Of a stretch of 23,912 nt of DNA, positions 14,131 to 22,628 are shown piece after piece. A model generated the notes under the pieces. It ran no database searches and was not told the origin of the DNA. It saw nothing but the letters and a program-made list of their open reading frames with translations. The DNA lies in NCBI RefSeq assembly GCF_937876455.1, contig NZ_CALFIG010000277.1, forward strand, positions 1-23,912, written 5' to 3'. This DNA is from an uncultured Flavobacterium sp. Its GTDB lineage: Bacteria; Bacteroidota; Bacteroidia; Flavobacteriales; Flavobacteriaceae. How positions within the stretch are numbered: the first letter of the stretch is position 1; each line of letters opens with the position of its first letter. The position numbers were made by a program, and so were the translations under genes.

Positions 14131-15003
14131 TTATTTTGCTATACTTAATGATAATAAATACTTCTTAGGGGTGGTGCCAAATTTTTTCTTAAATGCGGCA
14201 ATAAAATGACTCGAAGTGCTGTAACCTACTTTTAAGCCTACTTCATTTACATTATACGTGCCAGAATCTAACATTTTTCGAGCATAATCCATTTTATAAT
14301 CAAATAAAAAATTAAAAACCGTGTCGCCATAAATTTGCTTAAATCCCACTTTCAATTTTTTTAACGAAATACCTACTGAATCAGCTAATTCTTGCAGACC
14401 AGGTGGCTCTGCCATATTTGAAATAATTAATTCCTTTGCTTTTTTAATTTTTAAAACATTTTCTTCATCTATTAAAAAAGGACAATACTCGGCATTAGGG
14501 TCTTCGTTACTATTAAAAAACAAACTAAGTAATTCATAACTTTTGCCTTTTAAATATAAATTTTTAATACTCGAATTTTGATTGTAATTAAAAATTTGAT
14601 TCAATACAATTGCCATTGAAGGAGTAATATCTTCCTCTCCGTAATATTTTTTTTCTAAATTAGAAGGACTTAAAAATGGTATTACTTCAGCTTCAGATGA
14701 AAAAAGAGCATGAAATTTTTTAATGGAAACGAGAACCGATATAACCCACGATTTGGGAGAAATTTCTAAATGTAAAGGCAATTCTTTCTGCGGATTATAC
14801 AACAGTAAAGCTTTTTCTTCTTTTAATTCCAATGCATAATTACCGTTATTAAAAATAAATTTTCCTTTTCCTTTTACATTAAAATGAAATTGAATTAAAC
14901 CTGTTTCGACTTGTTTTTCAAAACGTTCGGTAATTTCCATATCATTTTGAAAACGCAAAATGGTAAAATCCTGTTCAATGTTTAGTTCTTCAAAAGACCT
15001 CAT
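14131..15003 (-). CDS. AraC-family transcriptional regulator linked to heme genes
   Basis: The 290-residue protein has an N-terminal domain of about 170 residues with no motif I can name and a C-terminal AraC-type double helix-turn-helix (about 190-287). The second HTH carries the family signature: YNVNEVGLKVGYSTSSHFIAA, split here around residues 255-275, then FKKKFGTTPKKYL. It is the first gene of a unit containing hemH and hemJ, and it diverges from hemA across a 228-base region. It is therefore the best local candidate for co-ordinating heme synthesis. The N-terminal domain resembles those of short AraC regulators in Bacteroidota. Its effector (iron, heme, a precursor, or a siderophore as in PchR) is not visible. 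Confidence 0.85.
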   Translation of the reverse strand: MRSFEELNIEQDFTILRFQNDMEITERFEKQVETGLIQFHFNVKGKGKFIFNNGNYALELKEEKALLLYNPQKELPLHLEISPKSWVISVLVSIKKFHALFSSEAEVIPFLSPSNLEKKYYGEEDITPSMAIVLNQIFNYNQNSSIKNLYLKGKSYELLSLFFNSNEDPNAEYCPFLIDEENVLKIKKAKELIISNMAEPPGLQELADSVGISLKKLKVGFKQIYGDTVFNFLFDYKMDYARKMLDSGTYNVNEVGLKVGYSTSSHFIAAFKKKFGTTPKKYLLSLSIAK

Positions 15004-15096
15004 AGCGTTGTTTTTTTAATCTATTTATTTGGTTTTGAATGCTTTTTAATTTAAAATGATTCTAAACAAAAGAAATCAAATGAATTGATTTTGGTG

Positions 15097-15104
15097 CAAA
15101 TTTA
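15097..15104 (-). promoter_or_regulatory. Promoter -7 box for the AraC-hemH-hemJ unit
   Basis: The minus strand reads TAAATTTG, a full match to TAnnTTTG, followed by CACC, about 93 bases before the AraC start codon. A leader of roughly 85 nucleotides would result. No distinct -33 TTG. Confidence 0.5.
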
Positions 15105-15152
15105 TAATAAAATAACTGTATAAGGTCAGATTATTTTAAAAAATCTCGAAAC

Positions 15153-15210
15153 GACACAAAAAGTACTTACAGCGTTACTTTTTCCTTTTTAATCAATTTA
15201 CATTTGTGTC
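15153..15210. promoter_or_regulatory. Inverted repeat GACACAAA/TTTGTGTC overlapping the hemA promoter
   Basis: GACACAAA at 15153-15160 and its exact complement TTTGTGTC at 15203-15210 are separated by 42 bases. The right arm overlaps the hemA -7 box (15199-15206) and the left arm lies between the two divergent promoters. This could be a pair of regulator sites, perhaps for the adjacent AraC protein. An eight-base match may also arise by chance. Confidence 0.35.
15199..15206 (+). promoter_or_regulatory. hemA promoter, -7 box
   Basis: TACATTTG is a full match to TAnnTTTG and lies 25 bases before the hemA ATG. The rest of the 228-base divergent region shows no other gene or stable hairpin. Confidence 0.5.
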
Positions 15211-15231
15211 ACTTTTAGGACGAGCGAAAAC

Positions 15232-16488
15232 ATGAACCATACAAATGTAGTTAAACATACCTCTTTTTATGCTGTAGGATTAAGTTACAAAAAAGCAGAC
15301 GCAGAAATTAGAGGTAATTTTAGTTTAGACGAATACGCTAAAATGCAAGTTTTACATCAGGCAAAAAAAGAAGGCATTGAAAGTGTTGTTGCTATTTCAA
15401 CATGTAACCGCACTGAACTATATGGTTTCGCACAACATCCTTTCCAATTAATTAAATTATTGTGCGACAATAGTCAAGGTACCGTAGAAGATTTTCAAAA
15501 AGTGGCCTACGTGTATAAAAGCACAGAAGCTATAACGCATTTATTTAAAGTAGGAACTGGACTTGATAGTCAAATTTTAGGAGACTTTGAAATTATTGCC
15601 CAAATCAAGAGTGGCTTTGTGCAAAGCAAAAGCTTAGGTCTTGCTAATGCCTACATGGAGCGATTAATAAATGCAGTAATTCAAGCCAGTAAAAGGGTAA
15701 AAAATGAAACTGAACTATCTTCAGGAGCTACTTCTGTATCCTTTGCTTCTGTACAATATATTTTTAAAAATGTTACAGATATTGCACACAAAAACATTTT
15801 ATTATTTGGAACAGGAAAAATAGGTAGAAACACCTGCGAAAACTTAGTAAAACACACCAAGCACGAACAAATCACATTAATTAATCGGACAAAAGATAAG
15901 GCAGAAAAATTGGCTAAAAAACTAAACCTTATTGTAAAAGATTATGCCGATTTGCAACTAGAAATTCAAAAAGCTGACGTATTAGTGGTAGCTACAGGTG
16001 CACAAAATCCAACAATTGATAAATCTATTTTAGCATTAAAAAAACCCTTATTAATTTTAGACTTATCTATTCCTAAAAACGTAAATGAAAACGTGCAAGA
16101 TATTCAAGAAGTAACGCTCGTACACCTTGATAATTTATCACAAATCACTGATGAGACATTAGAAAACAGAAAAAAACAAATCCCCGCTGCCGAAAAAATT
16201 ATTACAGAAATTAAAGAAGAATTTATTACGTGGACAAAAGGAAGAAAATATGCGCCTACTATTCATGCTTTAAAAGCAAAGCTTAATGCAATTAAAGAAG
16301 CCGAAGTAAATCATCATAAAAAGAAATTAGCTAATTTTGATGAAGCGCAAGCCGAATTAATCAGCGCTCGCATCATTCAAAAAATCACAAGCCATTTTGC
16401 CAATCATTTAAAAGATGAAAACACAGCCGTGGAAGAGAGTATAGAATGGATTGAACGTGTTTTTCAAATTGAAACCTCAACAAAATGA
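15232..16488 (+). CDS. hemA: Glutamyl-tRNA reductase
   Basis: HemA reduces glutamyl-tRNA(Glu) to glutamate-1-semialdehyde with NADPH, the first committed step of C5-route tetrapyrrole synthesis. The 418-residue protein has the catalytic Cys58 in ISTCNRTELYG. It continues with the GLDSQILGDFEIIAQ segment, the conserved ELSSGATSVSFASV, and a Rossmann NADPH site (LLFGTGKIGRNT, about 191-202). A helical dimerisation tail closes it. It opens a five-gene operon and overlaps hemC by four bases (ATGA). Regulation probably occurs at the divergent region shared with the AraC-type gene. The next enzyme, HemL, is not in this window. Confidence 0.96.
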   Translation: MNHTNVVKHTSFYAVGLSYKKADAEIRGNFSLDEYAKMQVLHQAKKEGIESVVAISTCNRTELYGFAQHPFQLIKLLCDNSQGTVEDFQKVAYVYKSTEAITHLFKVGTGLDSQILGDFEIIAQIKSGFVQSKSLGLANAYMERLINAVIQASKRVKNETELSSGATSVSFASVQYIFKNVTDIAHKNILLFGTGKIGRNTCENLVKHTKHEQITLINRTKDKAEKLAKKLNLIVKDYADLQLEIQKADVLVVATGAQNPTIDKSILALKKPLLILDLSIPKNVNENVQDIQEVTLVHLDNLSQITDETLENRKKQIPAAEKIITEIKEEFITWTKGRKYAPTIHALKAKLNAIKEAEVNHHKKKLANFDEAQAELISARIIQKITSHFANHLKDENTAVEESIEWIERVFQIETSTK

Positions 16489-17408
16489 AAAAAAACATAA
16501 GAATAGGGACCCGAGACAGTCAACTAGCACTTTGGCAAGCACATACAGTTGAAAAACTACTGAATGACCTAGGTTATTCAACTACAATTGTTGCTGTTAA
16601 ATCTGAAGGAGATTTACAAGTCACCCAACCTTTATATGAACTTGGTATTACTGGAATTTTTACTAAAACGTTAGACATTGCCTTGCTAGAAGGAAAAATT
16701 GATATTGCGGTTCATTCCATGAAAGACGTACCCACTTCCCTACCTGAAGGAATTGTTCAAGCGGCCGTTTTAGAAAGAGGAAACACTACAGATATTTTAG
16801 TTCACAAAGGAAATTTAGACTTTTTAGAAAAAAATGCGACCATTGCGACCGGAAGTTTGCGTCGTCAAGCACAATGGCTACATAAGTATCCTCAGCATAC
16901 CACAGTGGACTTAAGAGGAAATGTAAATTCACGTCTGCAAAAACTGAAAGACAATGCTTGGCAAGGAGCTATTTTTGCAGCAGCTGGTTTAGAACGAATT
17001 AATCTAAAACCTGAGCATTATATCAATTTAGAATGGATGACTCCCGCTCCAGCTCAAGGCGCTATGATGGTTGTCACATCGGCTGAAGACACCTATTGTT
17101 TAAATGCGTTAGCTGAAATTAATCATGTGGAAACAGAAATTTGCACCTACATTGAACGCCAATTTTTAAAAACATTAGAAGGCGGTTGTACCGCTCCTAT
17201 TGGCGCATTAGTAACCTATAATGAAAAAGATGATGTGTTGCATTTTAAAGGTTCATTATTCAGTTTAGATGGTAAAGAAAAAATTGAAATTGATAAAAAT
17301 TTTGAACTAAAAGATTGGAAAAAACTAGGACACAACTGCGCTGTCAAAATTTTAGAAAATGGCGGTAAAGAACTAATGAACACAATTAAAACACAATTAA
17401 AAAAGTAA
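16485..17408 (+). CDS. hemC: Hydroxymethylbilane synthase (porphobilinogen deaminase)
   Basis: HemC joins four porphobilinogen units into hydroxymethylbilane. The 307-residue protein starts with RIGTRDSQLALWQA. It carries the catalytic Asp81 in VHSMKDVPTSLPEG and the arginine-rich TGSLRRQAQWL and RGNVNSRLQKL loops. Cys235 in LEGGCTAPIGA is the residue that holds the dipyrromethane cofactor. The start codon overlaps the hemA stop (ATGA), and hemD follows after two bases, so these genes are translated together. The length is normal for the family and all key residues are present. Confidence 0.97.
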   Translation: MKKNIRIGTRDSQLALWQAHTVEKLLNDLGYSTTIVAVKSEGDLQVTQPLYELGITGIFTKTLDIALLEGKIDIAVHSMKDVPTSLPEGIVQAAVLERGNTTDILVHKGNLDFLEKNATIATGSLRRQAQWLHKYPQHTTVDLRGNVNSRLQKLKDNAWQGAIFAAAGLERINLKPEHYINLEWMTPAPAQGAMMVVTSAEDTYCLNALAEINHVETEICTYIERQFLKTLEGGCTAPIGALVTYNEKDDVLHFKGSLFSLDGKEKIEIDKNFELKDWKKLGHNCAVKILENGGKELMNTIKTQLKK

Positions 17409-17410
17409 CT

Positions 17411-18085
17411 GTGAAAGAAAGCATCGGCATACTAGCAACTAAAAAATTGGCTCACAATCAAAAACAATTCTTGCTAAATGCTAATTTTAAAGTAATTGAT
17501 GAAGATTTTATTCATATTCAACCCATTGCTTTTGAAGTCAAAAATACGAATGATATTTTAATTTTTACGAGTCAAAATGCCGTTCTTAACGTTCTTACCC
17601 ATAAAGAGGAGTTCATTCATAAACCCACAATTTGTGTAGGCGAAAAAACGAAAAACATACTGCTTGAAAATGGTTTTTCTGTAATTTGTTTTCAGCCTGA
17701 AGCTGCCGAATTAATTAGAAGTATTGAAAACGAATACATGAATAATAGCTTTACTTTTTTCTGTGGTACATCAAGGTTAAACACGATTCCCAATTTTTTA
17801 AGAGAAAAAAACATCAAACATCAAATTATTGAAGTTTATAAAACGATTGAAACGCCCGTAAAAATTAATTCAAAAATGGATGCCATTCTGTTTTTTAGTC
17901 CATCTGGGGTAACAAGTTTTATAAAAGAAAATGAAATTACAGACGAATGCTGTTTTTGCATTGGAACTACTACAGCAAAAGCAGTTGAAGCCTATTCAAA
18001 AAACATTGTAATTGCAAATCAGCCTACGGTTGAAAACGTAATTATTCAATGCATACATTATTTTAAATCAACAAAAAATGATTAA
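17411..18085 (+). CDS. hemD: Uroporphyrinogen-III synthase
   Basis: HemD closes hydroxymethylbilane while inverting ring D to give uroporphyrinogen III. The 224-residue protein is poorly conserved, as usual for HemD. It does show the two-domain pattern: ILIFTSQNAV in the first domain and DAILFFSPSGVTSFI in the second, followed by CFCIGTTTAKAVE. Position between hemC and hemE makes the call firm. The start is a GTG two bases after hemC. The next possible start would lose the first strand, so the GTG is preferred. The gene is conspicuously AT-rich compared with hemE and hemF. It overlaps hemE by eight bases. Confidence 0.9.
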   Translation: MKESIGILATKKLAHNQKQFLLNANFKVIDEDFIHIQPIAFEVKNTNDILIFTSQNAVLNVLTHKEEFIHKPTICVGEKTKNILLENGFSVICFQPEAAELIRSIENEYMNNSFTFFCGTSRLNTIPNFLREKNIKHQIIEVYKTIETPVKINSKMDAILFFSPSGVTSFIKENEITDECCFCIGTTTAKAVEAYSKNIVIANQPTVENVIIQCIHYFKSTKND

Positions 18086-19103
18086 AAACGACCTTTTTTT
18101 AAGAGCCTTAAATAACGAAAAAGTAGAACGTCCACCGGTTTGGATGATGCGTCAAGCTGGAAGATACTTGCCTGAATTTAGAGCATTACGTGACAAGTAC
18201 GATTTCTTTACCCGTTGCGAAACTCCTGAATTAGCAGCCGAAATCACCGTTCAACCGATTCGAATTGTTAAACCAGATGCAGCAATTTTGTTTTCTGATA
18301 TTTTGGTGGTGCCAAGAGCAATGGGAATTCACGTGGAATTGAAAGACAATTTAGGGCCAATAATTCCGAATCCCATTCGTACAGCTCAAGATGTAGAAAA
18401 AGTCTTTGTCCCAGAAGTGAATGAAACGTTGGGATACGTTTTTGATGCGATTAAATTGACCAAACAAATGCTAAACGATGAAGTACCATTGATTGGTTTT
18501 GCGGGTTCACCTTGGACAATTTTCTGTTACGCTGTAGAAGGAAAAGGATCTAAAAGTTTTGATACGGCTAAAGGATTTTGTTTCTCCAATCCAGTAGCAG
18601 CACATACTTTATTGCAAAAAATCACTGATACCACGATTTTATATTTGAAAGAAAAAGTAAAAGCAGGTTGTAATGCGATTCAAATTTTTGATTCTTGGGG
18701 CGGTATGTTATCTCCAACAGATTATCAAGAATTCTCTTGGCAGTATATCAACCAAATTGTGGAAGCTTTGGCTGACGAGACGAAAGTAATTGTTTTTGGA
18801 AAAGGATGTTGGTTCGCATTAGGAGATATGGCTAAATCTAAAGCATCGGCTTTAGGAGTTGATTGGACGTGTTCGCCAAGAAATGCGCGTTATTTAACAG
18901 GAGGAAATATCACGCTACAAGGAAATTTTGACCCAAGTCGTTTATTGTCACCTATTCCAACCATCAAAAAAATGGTGCATGAAATGATTGATGAATTTGG
19001 GGCAGCCAATTATATCGTAAACTTAGGTCACGGAATTTTACCGAATATACCGGTGGATCATGCGAAGGCGTTTGTGGAAGCGGTGAAAGAGTATCAAAAG
19101 TAG
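18078..19103 (+). CDS. hemE: Uroporphyrinogen decarboxylase
   Basis: HemE removes four carboxyl groups from uroporphyrinogen III to give coproporphyrinogen III in the cytoplasm. The 341-residue protein has the N-terminal signature RPPVWMMRQAGRYLPEFR with Arg25 and Arg29. It also has the catalytic Asp74 in LFSDILVVP, the GFAGSPWTI segment, FDSWGG, and NLGHGILPNIPVDH near the end. The start overlaps the last eight bases of hemD. After the stop, a 63-base gap with a 13-base tandem repeat precedes hemF. All catalytic features are intact and the length is typical. Confidence 0.97.
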   Translation: MIKNDLFLRALNNEKVERPPVWMMRQAGRYLPEFRALRDKYDFFTRCETPELAAEITVQPIRIVKPDAAILFSDILVVPRAMGIHVELKDNLGPIIPNPIRTAQDVEKVFVPEVNETLGYVFDAIKLTKQMLNDEVPLIGFAGSPWTIFCYAVEGKGSKSFDTAKGFCFSNPVAAHTLLQKITDTTILYLKEKVKAGCNAIQIFDSWGGMLSPTDYQEFSWQYINQIVEALADETKVIVFGKGCWFALGDMAKSKASALGVDWTCSPRNARYLTGGNITLQGNFDPSRLLSPIPTIKKMVHEMIDEFGAANYIVNLGHGILPNIPVDHAKAFVEAVKEYQK

Positions 19104-19130
19104 ACAGTCTCAGTCTCAATTTACAAAATA

Positions 19131-19160
19131 ACTGCGACTGAAAACTGCGACTGAAAACTG
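19131..19160 (+). repeat. Copy 2 of a 13-base tandem repeat (ACTGCGACTGAAA)
   Basis: Two exact copies of ACTGCGACTGAAA plus ACTG fill these 30 bases, preceded from 19104 by related CAGTCTCAGTCTC words and TTTACA. The block ends six bases before the hemF ATG. Its relative at 461-488 lies in the same orientation before nfu. Confidence 0.85.
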
Positions 19161-19166
19161 ATTAAC

Positions 19167-20069
19167 ATGAAAGATAAATTTTATCAATACATACAAAACC
19201 TACAAGATCAAATCTGTAAAGGATTAGAAGATATAGATGGGGTTGCCCAATTCCGAGAAGACATTTGGGAACGACCAGAAGGCGGTGGCGGACGAACACG
19301 TGTGATTGAAAACGGCCAAGTTTTTGAAAAAGGAGGCGTAAACATTTCAGCGGTTCACGGAAAACTACCTGATTCAATGCAGAAAATGTTTAACGTAGGT
19401 GAAGCAGATTTCTTTGCTTGCGGATTGAGTTTGGTAATTCATCCTAAAAACCCAATGGTGCCAACAGTTCACGCGAATTGGCGGTATTTCGAAATGTACG
19501 ATGAGAAGGGTAATGTAATCAATTCGTGGTTTGGTGGCGGACAAGATTTAACGCCGTATTATTTGTTTGAAGAAGATGCCATTCATTTTCATCAAACGTG
19601 TAAAATCGCTTGCGACAAACACAACGAAGCGTTTTATCCGAAATACAAAAAACAATGCGACGACTACTTTTGGAACACGCATCGCAATGAAGCCAGGGGC
19701 GTGGGCGGGTTGTTTTTTGATTATTGCAAAGAAACAGAAGACATGAAAATGGAAGATTGGTACAACTTTGTTACCGAAGTAGGGAATTCATTCCTTGATG
19801 CGTATTTACCAATCGTAAAAAAAAGAAAAGACTTGCCTTTTATACCAGAAGAAAGAACTTGGCAAGAAATTCGCCGTGGTCGTTATGTCGAATTTAATTT
19901 GGTTCACGACAAAGGCACGTTATTTGGCTTAAAAACCAACGGAAGAATTGAGTCGATTTTGATGAGTTTACCTCCTCACGTGCAATGGCATTACGACCAT
20001 CATCCTGTGGCAGGTAGCGAAGAAGAAAAAATAATAAAAGTATTAGAAAATCCTAAAAATTGGATATAA
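19167..20069 (+). CDS. hemF: Coproporphyrinogen III oxidase, oxygen-dependent
   Basis: HemF uses O2 to decarboxylate coproporphyrinogen III to protoporphyrinogen IX. The 300-residue protein carries the family signatures throughout: GGGGRTRV near the N-terminus, HANWRYFEM, SWFGGGQDLTPYY, YFWNTHRNEARGVGGLFFDY, the substrate-loop region RRGRYVEFNLVHDKGT, and LPPHVQWHYDH. Use of this form shows an aerobic habit; no oxygen-independent hemN is in the window. It is the last gene of the hemACDEF run, and an intrinsic terminator begins at its stop codon. The 63-base gap before it, with a repeat, could hold an internal control point. Confidence 0.97.
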   Translation: MKDKFYQYIQNLQDQICKGLEDIDGVAQFREDIWERPEGGGGRTRVIENGQVFEKGGVNISAVHGKLPDSMQKMFNVGEADFFACGLSLVIHPKNPMVPTVHANWRYFEMYDEKGNVINSWFGGGQDLTPYYLFEEDAIHFHQTCKIACDKHNEAFYPKYKKQCDDYFWNTHRNEARGVGGLFFDYCKETEDMKMEDWYNFVTEVGNSFLDAYLPIVKKRKDLPFIPEERTWQEIRRGRYVEFNLVHDKGTLFGLKTNGRIESILMSLPPHVQWHYDHHPVAGSEEEKIIKVLENPKNWI

Positions 20070-20097
20070 AAAAAGCTCCGATGTCGGAGCTTTTTTA
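20068..20097. terminator. Terminator after hemF, probably bidirectional
   Basis: AGCTCCG pairs with CGGAGCT around a short loop, with A runs on the left and T runs on the right. It begins at the hemF stop codon and lies just outside the end of the convergent 625-residue gene. Confidence 0.88.
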
Positions 20098-20101
20098 TGT
20101 T

Positions 20102-21979
20102 TTATTTTAAAAATTTTACCAGGTCTAACGTTTGTATAATTATATTTTTGTCATTAAAGTTAGAATTAAGTTCCATTTCAAATGTCATTTTATTATCACT
20201 TATTTTATTTGAGGAATAGCATTTTATATTTTTAAACTGATTACTTAGTTTCATCATTTTTTCTTGGTCTTTACCTAAATTCTGATTTAAAAAATAGCTG
20301 TTCATAAATTGCGCTATATCAAAATTTCCAACAAAATAATTGTTTGAAAGTTCTTTTTTTACTTGTTTAGCAAATGCGGATTTTGAACCATTATTTAAAT
20401 AATTTAGTCCGTTTGTAAGAACCAAAACGTCTTTGTCTTTAAAAATAACTACGTTCCCTAAATCTTCTGTTTTAGTAATAACATAATAATTATTCTCTTT
20501 AGTTAATACTCTTTTACGAACTCCTAAATTTAAAAGTTTTTCACTTATTGTTGGATGAGAGGAGGTTATAATAAACGTAAAAACAGGTCTGGTTTTTGTA
20601 ATTTTTCGTTCCTCTGCTTTTTCTTCATAATCATCACTGTAAGCAGGCACTGTATAAGTCGATTCATATTGTTCTACAGCATGAAGAAACATTGAAAAGT
20701 CACCATCAAAAAGTGTTGCGGATGCTTTTTCATCAATAAGTGTGCTAAATAAATCGGTTATAATTTCTCTATCTTCACTTTCAAAAGGCATAGTAGCTAA
20801 AAATTGATCCATAATTTGCGGATAATTTTTCAACACTTCTTCTGTACTTGAATGATAAGTCATATATCCTAATGGTTCATTTTTAGGAAAATAATTAAAG
20901 ACATTTTTATTTGGTTTTTTAGCAATTATTTTTTGCATAATAGTTGCTAAAGACGGCGCATATTCTATTGTTTGCACCATTTTTGCTTTATCATTTTCAA
21001 AATAGAAATCGGCATTGAATCCTTTCATAATAGCTGTTTTTTCAGCCGATGCTAAATTTGGTTTATAACCTTTAAACAAATAGGGTATTGATGCAAATTT
21101 CTCATAGATAGCTTGATAATTTAGCCACATTGAAATGGCCGAATCTGTATTAACTTGACTAGAAACAGGCATACTAAATCCGTTTTTAAATAAGGCATCT
21201 AACTGAATCTCTTGCTTAGCTATTTTTTTATTTCTTTCTTCCTGTTGCGCTTTTTTCATTGACTCTAAATAGGCCATGTATTCTTCATCATTTTCCTCTT
21301 CTTGTTCGGTATCTTCTATCGGTACAGCAACTTGTTCGTCTACTTCTTCGCTTGTTTTTTCTTCACTAATTATTGGCGCATCTGTCGTTGTCTCCTGTAC
21401 ATCATCGGACACGTATTCGTCAGGTGCTTCTTCTACCAACACGGCGGTTGTATCTGCATATTCTGCTTGAGGGTCTAAAGCATATTGGGTAGTTGTGATT
21501 CCTGTTAATTCATAGATAACTAGATGTTCATTATTCCATCCTATTGTAAAAGAACTGTTTTTGGGTGTATAATAACAATATTTTGATGCGTTTATTGAGT
21601 TTGCACAAGTTATTTGGGTTTTAAGTGTATCATATGCATTATTATTTTCTTCAGCAACTCTATCAAAAAAATAAGCACTTAGGTCTTTATTGTCTTTAAT
21701 AGGGAAAGAAATTTGATAATACGGAATACTATCTGTAATATTTCCATGCATAACAACTGCTTTTGATTGGTCCATAAAAGACATCAAATCTTTTAATTTA
21801 TAATTCAATTCTTGTTTGTTGAACGTTTTGAATGCATCGTGATTAAACATACTATCTAAACTTACTTTGTCGGCAAATTTTGACATATTAAATTGAATGA
21901 AATAATCGTGTTTCGATAGATTGCTTTGACCAATTAAGAAAACGGGTAAAAGAACTAAAAAATAAAAGGCTTTTTTCAT
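20102..21979 (-). CDS. Exported protein of unknown function with acidic linker
   Basis: This 625-residue protein begins with a signal peptide (KKAFYFLVLLPVFLIGQ, cleavage after about residue 17) and no lipobox. Two ordered regions (about 20-175 and 260-625) are joined by a very acidic, Thr/Glu-rich linker (about 180-235), followed by a charged helix (about 232-263, KKAQQEERNKKIAK). I recognise no catalytic motif. The overall style, a large periplasmic protein with repeated mixed strands, recalls DUF4836/DUF3352-type Bacteroidota proteins, but I cannot confirm that. It starts four bases after a small lipoprotein gene, so the two are a unit, and it converges on hemF. It may be secreted or periplasmic. 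Confidence 0.75.
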   Translation of the reverse strand: MKKAFYFLVLLPVFLIGQSNLSKHDYFIQFNMSKFADKVSLDSMFNHDAFKTFNKQELNYKLKDLMSFMDQSKAVVMHGNITDSIPYYQISFPIKDNKDLSAYFFDRVAEENNNAYDTLKTQITCANSINASKYCYYTPKNSSFTIGWNNEHLVIYELTGITTTQYALDPQAEYADTTAVLVEEAPDEYVSDDVQETTTDAPIISEEKTSEEVDEQVAVPIEDTEQEEENDEEYMAYLESMKKAQQEERNKKIAKQEIQLDALFKNGFSMPVSSQVNTDSAISMWLNYQAIYEKFASIPYLFKGYKPNLASAEKTAIMKGFNADFYFENDKAKMVQTIEYAPSLATIMQKIIAKKPNKNVFNYFPKNEPLGYMTYHSSTEEVLKNYPQIMDQFLATMPFESEDREIITDLFSTLIDEKASATLFDGDFSMFLHAVEQYESTYTVPAYSDDYEEKAEERKITKTRPVFTFIITSSHPTISEKLLNLGVRKRVLTKENNYYVITKTEDLGNVVIFKDKDVLVLTNGLNYLNNGSKSAFAKQVKKELSNNYFVGNFDIAQFMNSYFLNQNLGKDQEKMMKLSNQFKNIKCYSSNKISDNKMTFEMELNSNFNDKNIIIQTLDLVKFLK

Positions 21980-21983
21980 GTTT

Positions 21984-22616
21984 TTAAGGTGTGAGTGTAA
22001 TGGAATTATTCATAAGAGCAGTGTTTTTTAATACGCTCCAAATATTTTGTTTTAAAACAACTGTTTTTTTTGTTTTAGAAATTTTACTACCCGTATTTTG
22101 TACCGAAGCTATGTCTTTATCAAATGTGTAAATAGCTGTGATATTTGCTTTTAATAAATCTTCTTTTTTATCTTCGTCTTTAATGAGATTGGCAGGAAAA
22201 GCATAAGCGGCTATTCGTTCAAGTTTTTCATTATCTGCTTTAAAATGAACATGTTTACTTTTTTTGTCTAAACTGTTGAGCACCTTGTTAAGTGTTTCTA
22301 TAGAATTATACGAAAAATTCATTTTAAATATATAATTTTTAAAATCATAACTAGACGAAATTTTAGAAACGCCTTTAATTTTTGAAGCCTTATTTCTAAA
22401 ATTAGCTAATTTTGACTTTATTTCTTCTTCACTAGGAATACTAACTCCGTCAACTTCTCCTAGCGCAATAGCCGTTCTAACTTTAATCCAAGATGCTGAA
22501 AAGTCGATTACTAAACTATAATCGCCGCTATTGTCTTTTTTATGTTTTAGTACTTCTGTTATTTCAAAACAGCCCGTTAATAAAAAACATGCTAGTAATA
22601 CAATTGCTTTTTTCAT
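21984..22616 (-). CDS. Lipoprotein of unknown function
   Basis: The 210-residue product has a lipoprotein signal with lipobox LLTGC (Cys16), followed by FEITEVLKHKKDNSGDYSL, mixed helix and strand, and no known motif. A basic, Ser/Lys-rich stretch (SKISKTKKTVVLK) lies near the end. The gene precedes the 625-residue exported protein by four bases, so both products probably work together in the cell envelope. It diverges from hemB across about 104 bases. Nothing in the sequence ties it to heme metabolism except position. A -7 box lies so close to the ATG that the transcript may have almost no leader. Confidence 0.78.
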   Translation of the reverse strand: MKKAIVLLACFLLTGCFEITEVLKHKKDNSGDYSLVIDFSASWIKVRTAIALGEVDGVSIPSEEEIKSKLANFRNKASKIKGVSKISSSYDFKNYIFKMNFSYNSIETLNKVLNSLDKKSKHVHFKADNEKLERIAAYAFPANLIKDEDKKEDLLKANITAIYTFDKDIASVQNTGSKISKTKKTVVLKQNIWSVLKNTALMNNSITLTP

Positions 22617-22620
22617 ACTA

Positions 22621-22628
22621 CAAAAATA
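22621..22628 (-). promoter_or_regulatory. Promoter -7 box of the lipoprotein gene, very close to the ATG
   Basis: The minus strand reads TATTTTTG, a full match to TAnnTTTG, ending only four bases before the ATG. If used, transcription would begin at or inside the start codon. Confidence 0.4.

Noticed and set aside
19131..19160. CRISPR-like repeat
   Set aside because: Units are 13 bases in direct tandem with no spacers and no cas genes nearby.
21276..21470. Serine-rich open frame on the plus strand
   Set aside because: It is the complement of the Glu/Asp-rich linker of the exported protein; low complexity explains the open frame.
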